A DNA stretch of 56,347 bases from JAAGZL01 sp964628835. GTDB lineage: Bacteria; Pseudomonadota; Gammaproteobacteria; Chromatiales; Chromatiaceae. Shown here piece after piece: positions 42,615 through 51,493 of the stretch. Numbering within the stretch: position 1 is the stretch's first letter; every line of letters begins with the position of its first letter. The notes beneath the pieces are model-generated. The model saw nothing but the letters and a program-made list of their open reading frames with translations. It searched no databases and had not been told where the DNA came from. A program made the position numbers and the translations under genes. Location: positions 1 to 56,347 of the forward strand of contig CAZVME010000014.1 of the NCBI GenBank assembly GCA_964628835.1, in the 5' to 3' direction.

Positions 42615-42880
42615 CTGGTGGTGATAATACCACATCCACGGCTTGCTTACGGTCTATCCAGCCGGGTTATGGAGGCGGCGTATATTAACCCCTGTTTATG
42701 GTTACGTCCATGCCCTGAAATGGGCAGGCTAATCCCAGTTTTGTGTGGTTTGGAGATCTGTTTGGCAGGGTTTGAAGGGGTGTTTACGGGAGGATTGCGG
42801 ATCTGAGTCGATCTTTTTCCATTCTGCCGTTATACTGCGGCGATTCGTAAAATTAGATTTTTCTAATGGAGGTGGAGGCA

Positions 42881-43699
42881 GTGGGTTATAGAATGTTTTC
42901 CTTTTTCAAGGGTAGTGCGGTCCTGTTAATAGTTGCGCTTTTTAGTAGCAGTTCTGTCTCTGCTGATTCGCGCCCTGAGGTTTTAGAGCGCATTAAGCCT
43001 ATGGGTCAGGTAGCAGTTGGCGCTAAGGCAGCGCCTGCTGCGGCGTCTGCATTTGCAGGGGAAGCAGCAGCAGTCCCGGCTCCTGCTGCTAAGCCTGCCA
43101 GTGAAGGAGAGGCGTTGTATGCGTCTAAGGGCTGTGGCGCCTGTCATGGGCCGGATGGCTCCAAGCCCATTATGCCTATCTATCCAAAACTGGTTGGTCT
43201 CCCGGTTAATTATGCAGTAAACCAGATTAAGGATATCAAGAGTGGCGCCCGCAGCAATGGTCAGTCCGTTGCCATGAAAGGGATTGTATCCGGTGTATCT
43301 GAAGAGGAGATGGTGAAGATTTCCGAGTGGCTGGCGGGTACTGGCAGCAAAAAGGCGGCTCCAGCCGCAGCGGCTAAGGCTGCCCCGGCAGCAGCAACCC
43401 CAGCGCCTGTGGTAGCCAAGCCTGCCCCGGTAGCAGCGCCAGCCGCCGCCGGTGATGATGGCGCAGAGTTATATATAGCCAAGGGCTGTGCTGCATGCCA
43501 CGGTCCAAATGGAAAAAAGGCACTGCTTCCTACTTACCCCAATGTTGCCGGTCTTCCGGTTAATTATGCGGTAAATCAGATGCTGGATATCAAGAGTGGC
43601 GCCCGCAGTAACGGCCAGTCTGTTGCCATGAAGGGCCTCGTTATGGGTGTGGATGACAAAGATCTGAAGACCATTGCTGAGTGGTTGGCTACCCAGTAG
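42881..43699 (+). CDS. Two-domain (di-heme) periplasmic cytochrome c with Ala/Pro linkers
   Basis: The 272-residue product has a signal peptide (hydrophobic SAVLLIVALF, cleavage near residue 28), then CGACH at 85-89 and CAACH at 203-207. The two heme domains share a near-identical block, LPVNYAVNQ...DIKSGARSNGQSVAMKG, with the axial methionine in SVAMKG. They are joined by long Ala/Pro/Lys linkers (AAPAAAAKAAPAAATPAPVV). The domain pair looks like a recent internal duplication. GTG 42881 is preferred because GGAGG is 8 nt upstream; ATG 42866 and 42893 are alternatives. A terminator follows at 43753. Confidence 0.9.
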   Translation: MGYRMFSFFKGSAVLLIVALFSSSSVSADSRPEVLERIKPMGQVAVGAKAAPAAASAFAGEAAAVPAPAAKPASEGEALYASKGCGACHGPDGSKPIMPIYPKLVGLPVNYAVNQIKDIKSGARSNGQSVAMKGIVSGVSEEEMVKISEWLAGTGSKKAAPAAAAKAAPAAATPAPVVAKPAPVAAPAAAGDDGAELYIAKGCAACHGPNGKKALLPTYPNVAGLPVNYAVNQMLDIKSGARSNGQSVAMKGLVMGVDDKDLKTIAEWLATQ

Positions 43700-43752
43700 C
43701 TGCTGCGGAAAAGCGGGCACAATCTGTCCGGAAGCGGTGTATGGATGACCAG

Positions 43753-43784
43753 AAAAGCCCCAGCAGTTGACTGGGGCTTTTTTT
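43753..43784 (+). terminator. Rho-independent terminator
   Basis: AAAGCCCCAG pairs with CTGGGGCTTT around CAGTTGA and is followed by a run of T residues. Confidence 0.88.
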
Positions 43785-43927
43785 ATGCAATATTGCAGAA
43801 TCGCCTGTGAGTGGTAACGGTAATCTATGCAATAGTTTGTGGTGAAGTCGCGGGCCAGTCATCACTGCCAGATCAATTAAGATTGCCATGATAAAATGTG
43901 CGGCCTATAGTCATCAGTAACCACAGG

Positions 43928-43942
43928 AGTGTTAACAGGCCC
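43928..43942. repeat. Solo end of the MITE-like element
   Basis: AGTGTTAACAGGCCC, immediately followed by TA (43943-43944), is the same as the right end of the element at 21564-21831 apart from one base. No left partner lies nearby. It lies 5 nt upstream of the nine-residue-repeat gene. Confidence 0.6.
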
Positions 43943-43947
43943 TAGCT

Positions 43948-44580
43948 ATGTACAACCGAACCATACTAGATTTTCTCGCCATCTTGCTGCTGTTGGGCTT
44001 TGTATCGGCTCAGGCTGCGGAGACTACGGCCCAGCAGGCCGGGCAAACGCAATCTGTCATGGCCAACCCCTTCGATGCCTCCACCTGGAGGAGACATCAT
44101 GGTGGTCAGATGCGTTTCAACTTTGCTCACCCTGCGACCTGGATGTTGTTCATTGACCCCAATACCCACGAGATTGGGTACGCCACACTCATGAATCCTG
44201 CAAACTACCCGCAACTGGTGCAGCCCAGGTTTTGGATGCAGTTTGCCAATTTCAAGAACTGGCTGGCCTGGGTGGACCCGGCGTCATACACCGCACTGTT
44301 CAATCCCGCAACCTACCTGGGATGGATGCGGCCAGACTCCTATGTGCACCTTGCGGACCCAGGTATGTACACGCAGGTGGTGAATCCCGGGGCCTATGTT
44401 GCACTCATGAATCCAACGCTCTACATGCAGTGGATGAATCCCTCTGCATATGTCGCCCCGTTTATGGGGGTAAATGGTGGTGCCACAACCTTTAACTGGC
44501 TTAGTCCTGCCGCCCGGACGCAGGCCGCACCACCCGGTTCTACATCCCGGCCAAACAAGGGTCAGACGGGGAAAAACTAG
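43948..44580 (+). CDS. Secreted protein with tandem nine-residue repeats, 210 aa
   Basis: No function is known. Residues 1-23 are a signal peptide ending QAA. From residue 83 to 172 ten back-to-back nine-residue units read NPANYPQLV, QPRFWMQFA, NFKNWLAWV, DPASYTALF, NPATYLGWM, RPDSYVHLA, DPGMYTQVV, NPGAYVALM, NPTLYMQWM and NPSAYVAPF. The pattern is [ND/QR]-P-x-x-[YW] then four mostly hydrophobic residues, with two looser units before (HPATWMLFI; DPNTHEIGYATLM). The tail is Pro/Gly/Ser-rich. The regular period suggests a solenoid or a surface-active or structural protein. Its own ribosome site is unclear; the solo element end is in its leader. It may be a single-gene unit. Confidence 0.8.
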   Translation: MYNRTILDFLAILLLLGFVSAQAAETTAQQAGQTQSVMANPFDASTWRRHHGGQMRFNFAHPATWMLFIDPNTHEIGYATLMNPANYPQLVQPRFWMQFANFKNWLAWVDPASYTALFNPATYLGWMRPDSYVHLADPGMYTQVVNPGAYVALMNPTLYMQWMNPSAYVAPFMGVNGGATTFNWLSPAARTQAAPPGSTSRPNKGQTGKN

Positions 44581-44608
44581 TCACCTTACCCTCGCTGCAG
44601 AAATACCC

Positions 44609-46615
44609 CTAACCATTCAATAGTGCCCGCATGCTGGCCAGGTTGGATGTTCCGCGTTCCTGTTTCTCCTCCTCTGATAGCTGGTGCTTGCCGCCTTCCA
44701 TCTTTAGATCGTCCTGGGGCAGCTCTTCAATGAAACGGCTGGCGGTACAGCTGATGATCTCACCATATTTTTTGCGCTTGCTGGCCATGGTCATGGTGAG
44801 GCTGCGCTGGGCGCGGGTGATGCCCACATAGGCGAGGCGACGCTCCTCTTCAATATTGTCCTCTTCGATACTGCTGCGGTGCGGCAGTAGCTCCTCCTCC
44901 ATGCCCACCAGAAACACATGGGGGAACTCCAGCCCCTTGGCCGCATGCAGGGTCATCATGTGTACCCGGTCGCTGCCTTCGTCCTCATCCTGGCGCTCTA
45001 GAATATCTTGCAGCGCCAGGTGATTGATTATCTCGGAGAGATTTTCGCCGCCGAACTCTCCGCGATGCAGGTTCTCTATCCAGTTCACCAACTCATTGAC
45101 GTTCTCCATGCGGTACTCGGCCACGCTGTCGCTGGAGCTCTTGTCGTAGATCCAGTCCTCATAGTCGATATCTTTGAGTAGTTGCCGTACCGTCTCCACC
45201 GGATGCCCCTGTTCCGCCCGCTGCTGAAACTGTTTGATCCAGTGGCTAAACTCCCGCACCCGCTCCAGTGGTCGTCCGCTAACGCTCTGTTGCAGCCCTA
45301 GTTCCTCGCAGGCGCCAAGCAGGCTGGTGTTACGTTCGGTGGCGTAGGTGCCGAGCCTCTCCAGGGTGGTGTGGCCTATCTCTCGCCTGGGGGTATTGAT
45401 GATGCGCAGGAATGCCGAATCATCACTGGGATTGGCCAGCAGGCGCAGGTAGGCCATCACATCCTTGATCTCGGCCCGGCTGAAGAATGAGGTGCCGCCA
45501 CTGAGAAAGTAGGGGATCTGGTGGCGGCGCAGGGTGGTTTCAAAGGCCCGGGCCTGATGGTTGCCACGGTAGAGTATGGCGTATTCGCCAAAGCTGGCCT
45601 CACCCTTTAGTTTGCGGCGCAGGATCTCAGACACCACCATCTCGGTTTCATGTGCCTCGTTCTTGCACTCGATAAATCTCAGTGGATCTCCCGGCCCCAG
45701 CTTGCTCCAGAGTTTTTTCTCGAACACATGGGGGTTGTTGGATATGAGCTGGTTGGCGGCGCGCAGAATACGTCCGCTGGAGCGGTAGTTCTGTTCCAGC
45801 TTGATCGCCTTCAGCCGGGGGAAGTCATCCCTTAGTTTGATCAGGTTCTCCGGTCGGGCGCCACGCCAGGCGTATATGGACTGATCGTCGTCGCCCACCA
45901 CGGTGAGGGCCTGACGCACCCCCACCAGTTGGGTCACCAACTGGTACTGGCTGGTATTGGTGTCCTGATACTCATCCACCAGCATATACCGGATGCGATT
46001 CTGCCAGCGATCCAGTACCTCTGGCTGCTCCTGGAACAGCAAGGTTGGCAGCAGGATCAGGTCATCAAAGTCCACCGCGTTGTAGGCGCGCAGACTACGC
46101 TGATAGCCGGCGTAGAGCAGGGCGGCCCGCTGGTCCAGATTGTTCTCGGCCTGTGCTAGGGCCTGCTCGGGATTGAGCATGGCGTTTTTCCAGTCGGAGA
46201 TGCTCCAGCGCAGTCCAGCCAGCAGGCTGTCATCTATCTTGTCTTTGCGTAGCAGTTCCTTGAGCAGATTCTCGCTGTCCTGATCGTCGAAAATGGTGAA
46301 GCCTGGTTTGTACCCCAGGGTTCTGATCTCCTGTCGGATGATCTTCAGTCCCAGGGTGTGAAAGGTGGAGATGTTCAGCTCGCTTGCAGCCTTTCCCTTT
46401 AGCATCCTTCCCACCCGGGTACGCATCTCCCGGGCCGCCTTGTTGGTGAAGGTGACGGCGGTGATATGACGTGGTTCCAGGCTACAGTTTTTAACCAGGT
46501 GGACGATCTTCTCTGTTATAACACGGGTTTTTCCCGATCCGGCTCCCGCCAGCACCAGCAGGGGGGTGTCGAGATAATGTACCGCTTCATGTTGTCTGGA
46601 GTTGAGTGCTGACAT
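44609..46615 (-). CDS. rep: ATP-dependent DNA helicase Rep
   Basis: Rep is a 3'-5' superfamily 1 DNA helicase that helps replication forks pass bound proteins. The 668-residue product (E. coli 673) begins MSALNSRQHEAVHYLDTPLL with the Walker A AGAGSGKT, TFTNKAAREM, VDEYQDTN, QSIYAWRGA, QNYRSS and the C-terminal MTLHAAKGLEF and ITRAQRSL motifs. The start and length fit Rep rather than UvrD. It is divergent from the LOG-family gene. Confidence 0.95.
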   Translation of the reverse strand: MSALNSRQHEAVHYLDTPLLVLAGAGSGKTRVITEKIVHLVKNCSLEPRHITAVTFTNKAAREMRTRVGRMLKGKAASELNISTFHTLGLKIIRQEIRTLGYKPGFTIFDDQDSENLLKELLRKDKIDDSLLAGLRWSISDWKNAMLNPEQALAQAENNLDQRAALLYAGYQRSLRAYNAVDFDDLILLPTLLFQEQPEVLDRWQNRIRYMLVDEYQDTNTSQYQLVTQLVGVRQALTVVGDDDQSIYAWRGARPENLIKLRDDFPRLKAIKLEQNYRSSGRILRAANQLISNNPHVFEKKLWSKLGPGDPLRFIECKNEAHETEMVVSEILRRKLKGEASFGEYAILYRGNHQARAFETTLRRHQIPYFLSGGTSFFSRAEIKDVMAYLRLLANPSDDSAFLRIINTPRREIGHTTLERLGTYATERNTSLLGACEELGLQQSVSGRPLERVREFSHWIKQFQQRAEQGHPVETVRQLLKDIDYEDWIYDKSSSDSVAEYRMENVNELVNWIENLHRGEFGGENLSEIINHLALQDILERQDEDEGSDRVHMMTLHAAKGLEFPHVFLVGMEEELLPHRSSIEEDNIEEERRLAYVGITRAQRSLTMTMASKRKKYGEIISCTASRFIEELPQDDLKMEGGKHQLSEEEKQERGTSNLASMRALLNG

Positions 46616-46807
46616 GCTCTGGGTCGGTTCAATTCATGTGGGAGAGGCGATGTATTATGCTTATAGACGCGGAACTATCAACATATAACATTGAATCTTG
46701 TTCGGACCTTTTACCCCAATTCGTAGTCGAATCCATGTGTAGCTGGGGATTTTCGAACCTTATGAGAATAGGGGCGTACCCATAATTAGATAGTAATATA
46801 GGACGAT

Positions 46808-47530
46808 ATGAATAATCAGAATAACAGAAGGACTACAGATAAGGTGCGGCACAATGGCCAGCTAACCCGAGAATCCTGGAAGATATTTCAGATAATGGCA
46901 GAGTTCGTAGAGGGTTTTGAACGCTTAGCCCCGATCTGGCCTGCCGTCAGCATATTTGGTTCCGCCCGAACCCAGCGCGATGATCCCAACTACAAAAGTG
47001 CCGAGGAGATAGCCCGACTGCTCTCGGATAGCGGTTTTGCCGTAATTAGTGGCGGCGGCCCCGGTATCATGGAGGCGGTAAACAAGGGCGGGTTTATGGG
47101 GAAATCATCCAGTATCGGGCTGAATATCCAGCTGCCACATGAGCAGTCTGATAATGAATATCAGGATGTTGCACTCCATTTCCGGCATTTTTTCTCGCGC
47201 AAGGTGATGTTTGTAAAGTACGCCTCAGCCTATGTGGTCCTCCCTGGCGGCTTTGGCACCCTGGATGAGCTGGCTGAGATTTTGACCCTGGTACAGACCG
47301 GAAAGACCAGGCGGATCCCCATCATCCTGGTGAATGAGTCATTTTGGGGTGGGCTGCTGGAGTGGTTTCGTGGCACCCTGTGTGAAGAGGGCACTATCAG
47401 CCCGGAGGATATGGATCTGATGCATATCTGTAATGAGCCAGCTGAAGTTGTGGATGCCATTTTTGCCCATTACGAAGCGCGTGGGTTTGAACCATCTGCA
47501 AAGGAGAAGGAAATTCTGTTGGAACTGTAA
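46808..47530 (+). CDS. LOG-family (TIGR00730) Rossmann-fold protein
   Basis: The 240-residue product has the family motifs SIFGSART, ISGGGPGIMEAVNKG and PGGFGTLDELAEI, defining LOG-like phosphoribohydrolases. In plants and some bacteria these release cytokinin-like or other free bases from nucleoside 5'-monophosphates; the bacterial role in general metabolism is not established. ATG 46808 follows a short AGGACG stretch. No partner is evident. Confidence 0.9.
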   Translation: MNNQNNRRTTDKVRHNGQLTRESWKIFQIMAEFVEGFERLAPIWPAVSIFGSARTQRDDPNYKSAEEIARLLSDSGFAVISGGGPGIMEAVNKGGFMGKSSSIGLNIQLPHEQSDNEYQDVALHFRHFFSRKVMFVKYASAYVVLPGGFGTLDELAEILTLVQTGKTRRIPIILVNESFWGGLLEWFRGTLCEEGTISPEDMDLMHICNEPAEVVDAIFAHYEARGFEPSAKEKEILLEL

Positions 47531-47619
47531 TAAGATACCCCCGTATAATCAGGATGAGCTACCCAGTCCCTGGTATTTGTTGGTTGTATATAAAAGCTAA
47601 AATGAACAAAGGAAATACT

Positions 47620-47958
47620 ATGAAAAAGAGCTTGCTTGCCCTCTGTCTGTTGGTCGCGGCACCCATGTCTGTTATGGCGGCAGAAGATAGTAAGTTGGTA
47701 CCTTTACCGGTCCCACCGCAGTTGCCACCACAGGTTCAGAGTGGGCAGGTGCTAGAGCCTGAAGTAACCATCAGGGAAACAAAAAAGGGAAAAGTGCATC
47801 GCTACAGTGTTAATGGCCAGGTCTACATGGTGAAAGTTGTGCCACAAGCCGGCCCCGCATACTACTTTCTAGATTCAGATGGTGATGGCAGATTGGACGC
47901 CAGAGTGAACGATATCCACAACGTCTCAGTTCCGCAGTGGGTGTTGTTTAGCTGGTAA
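47620..47958 (+). CDS. DUF2782 family secreted protein
   Basis: A 112-residue protein with a signal peptide (KKSLLALCLLVAAPMSVMAA). The mature part has the DUF2782 pattern: EVTIRETKKGKVHRYSVNGQ, YMVKVVPQAGPAYYFLDSDG and VPQWVLFSW. A likely ribosome site GGAAA lies before ATG 47620; earlier starts (47602, 47554) are less suitable. Family function is unknown. It lies upstream of phoB, with the Pho box between. Confidence 0.85.
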   Translation: MKKSLLALCLLVAAPMSVMAAEDSKLVPLPVPPQLPPQVQSGQVLEPEVTIRETKKGKVHRYSVNGQVYMVKVVPQAGPAYYFLDSDGDGRLDARVNDIHNVSVPQWVLFSW

Positions 47959-48091
47959 ATACCGGTCACTTTTCGGGTTGGTAACATCCAACTTGAATCT
48001 GAAGTCAGAGGTAAATTGGATCTGTTGTCCGTCGGTTAAGTCTGCGCAACGATGCAATTTACCTGCTGATCCTCCCCTCGCTTCCCCTTGA

Positions 48092-48110
48092 CTGTCATAA
48101 GCCTGTAACA
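48092..48110 (+). promoter_or_regulatory. Pho box (PhoB binding site) before phoB
   Basis: CTGTCATAAGCCTGTAACA fits the Pho-box rule of two 7-nt CTGTCAT-type direct repeats 11 nt apart (first half CTGTCAT perfect, second CTGTAAC with two changes). It lies about 85 nt upstream of phoB, so phosphate autoregulation is plausible. Confidence 0.6.
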
Positions 48111-48194
48111 CTAATCTGTTTTCATACCCCGTAATAGAGTTGGCAATACCATTGCCTGGCGCTGGATCAATAATACGGACATGGTGTCTCACTG

Positions 48195-48878
48195 ATGGCA
48201 GCAAAGATACTTGTGGTTGAAGATGAAGCCCCGGTGCGGGACATGATCTGCTTTGCCTTGAGCAAGGCGAATTACGACTGTTATAGCGCCAACGATGCGG
48301 AGGAGGCGCGGCGTAAAGTTGTTGAGACCCCGCCCGATCTCATCCTTATGGACTGGATGTTGCCGGAGATGAGCGGGATTGAATTGACCAGGGAATTGAA
48401 AGCCAATTACCTGACCCGTGAAATACCGGTGATCATGCTGACGGCGCGCGGTGAAGAGGATGACAAAGTACGCGGCCTGGAGTGTGGAGTTGAAGATTAT
48501 GTTACCAAACCATTTTCGCCACGGGAGCTGATGGCGCGGATTAAGGTAATTCTGCGTCGGGTAGCACCGGATGTGACTGAAGAAGTCATCCAGGTTGACA
48601 AGTTATTACTCAATCCGGCTTCACGTCGGGTTGAGTATGCTGGCCAGGAGATGGCTCTTGGTCCCACCGAGTTTAAACTGCTGCACTATTTTATGACCCA
48701 CCCGGACAAGGTCTATAGCAGGTCCAGACTGTTGGATCGGGTTTGGGGCACCAATGTCTACATCGAAGAGCGCACGGTGGACGTGCATGTAAGAAGGCTG
48801 CGTATGGCTATGGAACCCTTCGCAATCGACAGCATGATTCAGACGGTGCGTGGCGCAGGCTACCGGTTTTCAGAGTAA
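48195..48878 (+). CDS. phoB: Phosphate regulon response regulator PhoB
   Basis: The 227-residue OmpR-type regulator has an N-terminal receiver (VVEDEAPVR, phospho-acceptor Asp in LILMDWMLPE, the lysine in VTKPFSPREL) and a C-terminal winged helix (TEFKLLHYFMTHPDKVYSRS, RTVDVHVRRLRMA, VRGAGYRF). It controls phosphate-starvation genes. The ATG has a weak ribosome site. phoR follows after 6 nt, and a Pho box lies upstream. Confidence 0.95.
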   Translation: MAAKILVVEDEAPVRDMICFALSKANYDCYSANDAEEARRKVVETPPDLILMDWMLPEMSGIELTRELKANYLTREIPVIMLTARGEEDDKVRGLECGVEDYVTKPFSPRELMARIKVILRRVAPDVTEEVIQVDKLLLNPASRRVEYAGQEMALGPTEFKLLHYFMTHPDKVYSRSRLLDRVWGTNVYIEERTVDVHVRRLRMAMEPFAIDSMIQTVRGAGYRFSE

Positions 48879-48884
48879 TGCAAG

Positions 48885-49973
48885 ATGAGTGTTAATCCAT
48901 ACGAGACCAAGCTCAGCCGGTTGCGGGTAAAGAACAGCAAACGTAAGCGCAAGATATCCAGAATCCTGTCGGAATTCCGTGAGTCCACCACCGCGCTGCC
49001 AGACGCCACCGTGGTTCTGGATCGGGAGCAGGCGGTGCAGTGGTGGAATGAAAAGGCGGTTGAGAAACTTGGCTTTAATCACAAGAGCTGTCGTGGCAAG
49101 CATATCCGTAAGCTGCTGAAGGACCCGGTGTTTCGAGCCTATCTCGATACTGGTGACTTCAGTCGGCCAATTCAGATGCCGGCGCCTGCGAATGAGCGGA
49201 TCAAGCTGGAGCTGCGCATCGTACCCTTTGGCAAGGGTAAGCTGCTGCTACAGGCCAGAGATATAACGCGCTTGGCACAACTGGAGACCATACGCAGCGA
49301 CTTTGTGGCCAATGTATCCCATGAGATGCGCACCCCACTTACCGTGGTGCACGGCTATCTGGAGAGCATGCTGCACAGTGAAGATGAAAACCTCGCTGAC
49401 TGGAGCCAGATCATTGAGCAGATGTATCAGCAGTCTGCCCGCATGCAGAGGATCGTGGAGGACCTGCTGCTTATCTCCCGGCTGGAATCAGAGCAGGATA
49501 ACCGCAGCGTAGATAGGTTTGATGTGCGTCCAATGCTAACTGCGATCCGGGATGAGGCGATTTCGCTAAGTGGTGATCAGAAGCACAACGTAATTCTTGA
49601 GGTAGAGGGTGATACTAGCTTTATCGGTGTATTTTCTGAGATAGACAGTGCCTTCTCCAATCTGGTTTCAAATGCAGTGCGTTACACGCCAGCAGGTGGT
49701 GACATCAATATACGTTGGTGGCCCAGCAAGGATGGGCCATGCTTCTCGGTTACCGATGCCGGTATCGGGATCGAGCCCGAACATATTCCACGTCTCACTG
49801 AACGCTTCTATCGAGTGGATGTGGGACGCTCCCGCGGCAGCGGCGGCACCGGGCTGGGTCTGGCCATCGTCAAGCATGTGCTGCTACGGCATGGTAGTGA
49901 GCTACAGATAGAGAGTAGTCCCGGCAACGGCAGCACCTTTATGTGTTGCTTTCCACCGTCAGCAGAATCCTGA
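48885..49973 (+). CDS. phoR: Histidine kinase PhoR, lacking the membrane region
   Basis: The 362-residue kinase has a PAS-like region (about 36-125, TALPDATVVLD), the phospho-acceptor histidine H146 in VANVSHEMRTPL, and the ATPase motifs SNAVRYTP, TDAGIGIEPEHI, GSGGTGLGLAIV. E. coli PhoR has two membrane segments in its first 60 residues; here the product begins with a basic coiled stretch (KLSRLRVKNSKRKRKISRIL) and no hydrophobic segment. The preceding DNA is only the phoB stop, so no upstream coding for a membrane anchor is available. It would be soluble. Confidence 0.88.
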   Translation: MSVNPYETKLSRLRVKNSKRKRKISRILSEFRESTTALPDATVVLDREQAVQWWNEKAVEKLGFNHKSCRGKHIRKLLKDPVFRAYLDTGDFSRPIQMPAPANERIKLELRIVPFGKGKLLLQARDITRLAQLETIRSDFVANVSHEMRTPLTVVHGYLESMLHSEDENLADWSQIIEQMYQQSARMQRIVEDLLLISRLESEQDNRSVDRFDVRPMLTAIRDEAISLSGDQKHNVILEVEGDTSFIGVFSEIDSAFSNLVSNAVRYTPAGGDINIRWWPSKDGPCFSVTDAGIGIEPEHIPRLTERFYRVDVGRSRGSGGTGLGLAIVKHVLLRHGSELQIESSPGNGSTFMCCFPPSAES

Positions 49974-50002
49974 GCGCTATCTGACCCCGGTCCGAAACCT
50001 TG

Positions 50003-51424
50003 TTATCCGGCATCAAGCAGCATCATTTCCCATAGCACATAATTACCGCCGACATTGGTAATGCTGAACTGGGTAAATCTCTTGCGTAAATTTGTGTCAA
50101 CAGCGCGGAACAGCTCTCTACCATCTATGGCAACCGCCATTCTTCCACTCTGGTCACGCGTCCACTCTATGGTGTGAGATGAACCATTTGACAGGCCCAG
50201 TCTGCCCCTGAACTTTTCGATAACCGCACTTCCAGAGCGGCTGACATGAACCAGGGAGACCTTATCCCGTTTACCGTCTGTATCCAGTACCAGACGATAG
50301 CCGGTATCTCTTTTCCCACCCCGGCTCAGCATCAACGCGATGCGACTGTCTCTATCGATGGCGCTAAACCGGGCGCGGGTGGCAAAGGCGTTTGATATCT
50401 TCTTGTGCGTGGTTATCTGTGCTACCCGATTCTTTCTGAACTGTCTGTTATCTCCTCCGAGGAAGGAGTTTAGTATGGCTACAGCCAGCTCTTCGCGACT
50501 ATCACCACGGGAGGATTGTAGTGTGGTGGCATCACTCTGTAGTCCTGTACCTGGATCTGTTTGGAAACGTCCTGAGGTCACATCCCAGTTTTGTCCCAGC
50601 CGGAAGTTCCTGCGGGAAAATCTCTCATGCAGCAGCGTACGTGGCCAGGTGTGCTGGTTTTTTCGCACCAGCTTGCGCAGGTCTCTGATAACCCAGCGGT
50701 CGGCCGCCTGCTGTGCCTTTATTTTTCCGATCAATCTTTCCAGATCACGAACCAACTCTCTGGTTGCCCGGTTCGGCTTGGTAGAGGGTGTAGCCCATAC
50801 TTGTGGATAACCCCAGCTCACTGCTCCAGCAGAGTGTTGCGGTAGCAGGTGTTTTACCAGTTGTCGGGTGACCTGCCCATTTACCAGTAGCCGGTTGTCT
50901 GTCTGGTAGTGGCGGATGGCATTGCGGGTGCGACTGCCAGGGGAGCCGTCTGCCGGTCCGGGTCGATAACCCAGTTTTGAGAGTCGACGTTGCACTTCCA
51001 TGATGGTGTTGCGGGAGCTGATATATACGGTGGTATGAGGCTGGTTGCTGATAAGGGATGGGGGTGTCCGTGTCTGGACTGGCTTCCAGTTCCTGGCCAA
51101 TTGTTGGGCGCGGGTGATCTGCCTGCTGGACATGCGTTTGGCTACTTGATCCCGCGTCTTCCTGGCGCCGTCCTTGCCCTGGGATGCAGCAATGTTTAGC
51201 CACTTGTGGGCGTTGACATAGTCCTGGGTTACCCCCTCTCCCAGGGCGTACATATACCCCAGCATATATTGGGCGTCGGCATCGTTGCGGTTGGCCAGGG
51301 TCTTGAATTCTGCAGCCGCCGCAGAGAGATTGCCCCGTTGATATGATTCCAGGGCCGAAGTGAAATCCGCAAGCGCCACCTGGGTAAACAGAAGCAGAAA
51401 TAGTGTGAATGTGGTTTTTTTCAT
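50003..51424 (-). CDS. Secreted Sel1-repeat and peptidoglycan-binding protein
   Basis: A 473-residue secreted protein. Residues 1-19 are a signal peptide. Sel1-type repeats (about 25-95: LESYQRGNLSAAAAEFKTLA, DADAQYMLGYMYALGEG) are followed by a PG_binding_1 domain (about 155-205: IMEVQRRLSKLGYRPGPADG, TRNAIRHYQTDNRL). The remaining half is unrecognised, with a beta-rich stretch near the end. Role in the cell envelope is inferred. ATG 51424 has AAGGAT 7 nt upstream. Confidence 0.8.
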   Translation of the reverse strand: MKKTTFTLFLLLFTQVALADFTSALESYQRGNLSAAAAEFKTLANRNDADAQYMLGYMYALGEGVTQDYVNAHKWLNIAASQGKDGARKTRDQVAKRMSSRQITRAQQLARNWKPVQTRTPPSLISNQPHTTVYISSRNTIMEVQRRLSKLGYRPGPADGSPGSRTRNAIRHYQTDNRLLVNGQVTRQLVKHLLPQHSAGAVSWGYPQVWATPSTKPNRATRELVRDLERLIGKIKAQQAADRWVIRDLRKLVRKNQHTWPRTLLHERFSRRNFRLGQNWDVTSGRFQTDPGTGLQSDATTLQSSRGDSREELAVAILNSFLGGDNRQFRKNRVAQITTHKKISNAFATRARFSAIDRDSRIALMLSRGGKRDTGYRLVLDTDGKRDKVSLVHVSRSGSAVIEKFRGRLGLSNGSSHTIEWTRDQSGRMAVAIDGRELFRAVDTNLRKRFTQFSITNVGGNYVLWEMMLLDAG

Positions 51425-51493
51425 GTTGTATCCTTTATTCGGCAACCAAAGTTGGATCAGAGGCCGCAGCAGCACGATCATGGGGGGCAGGTC

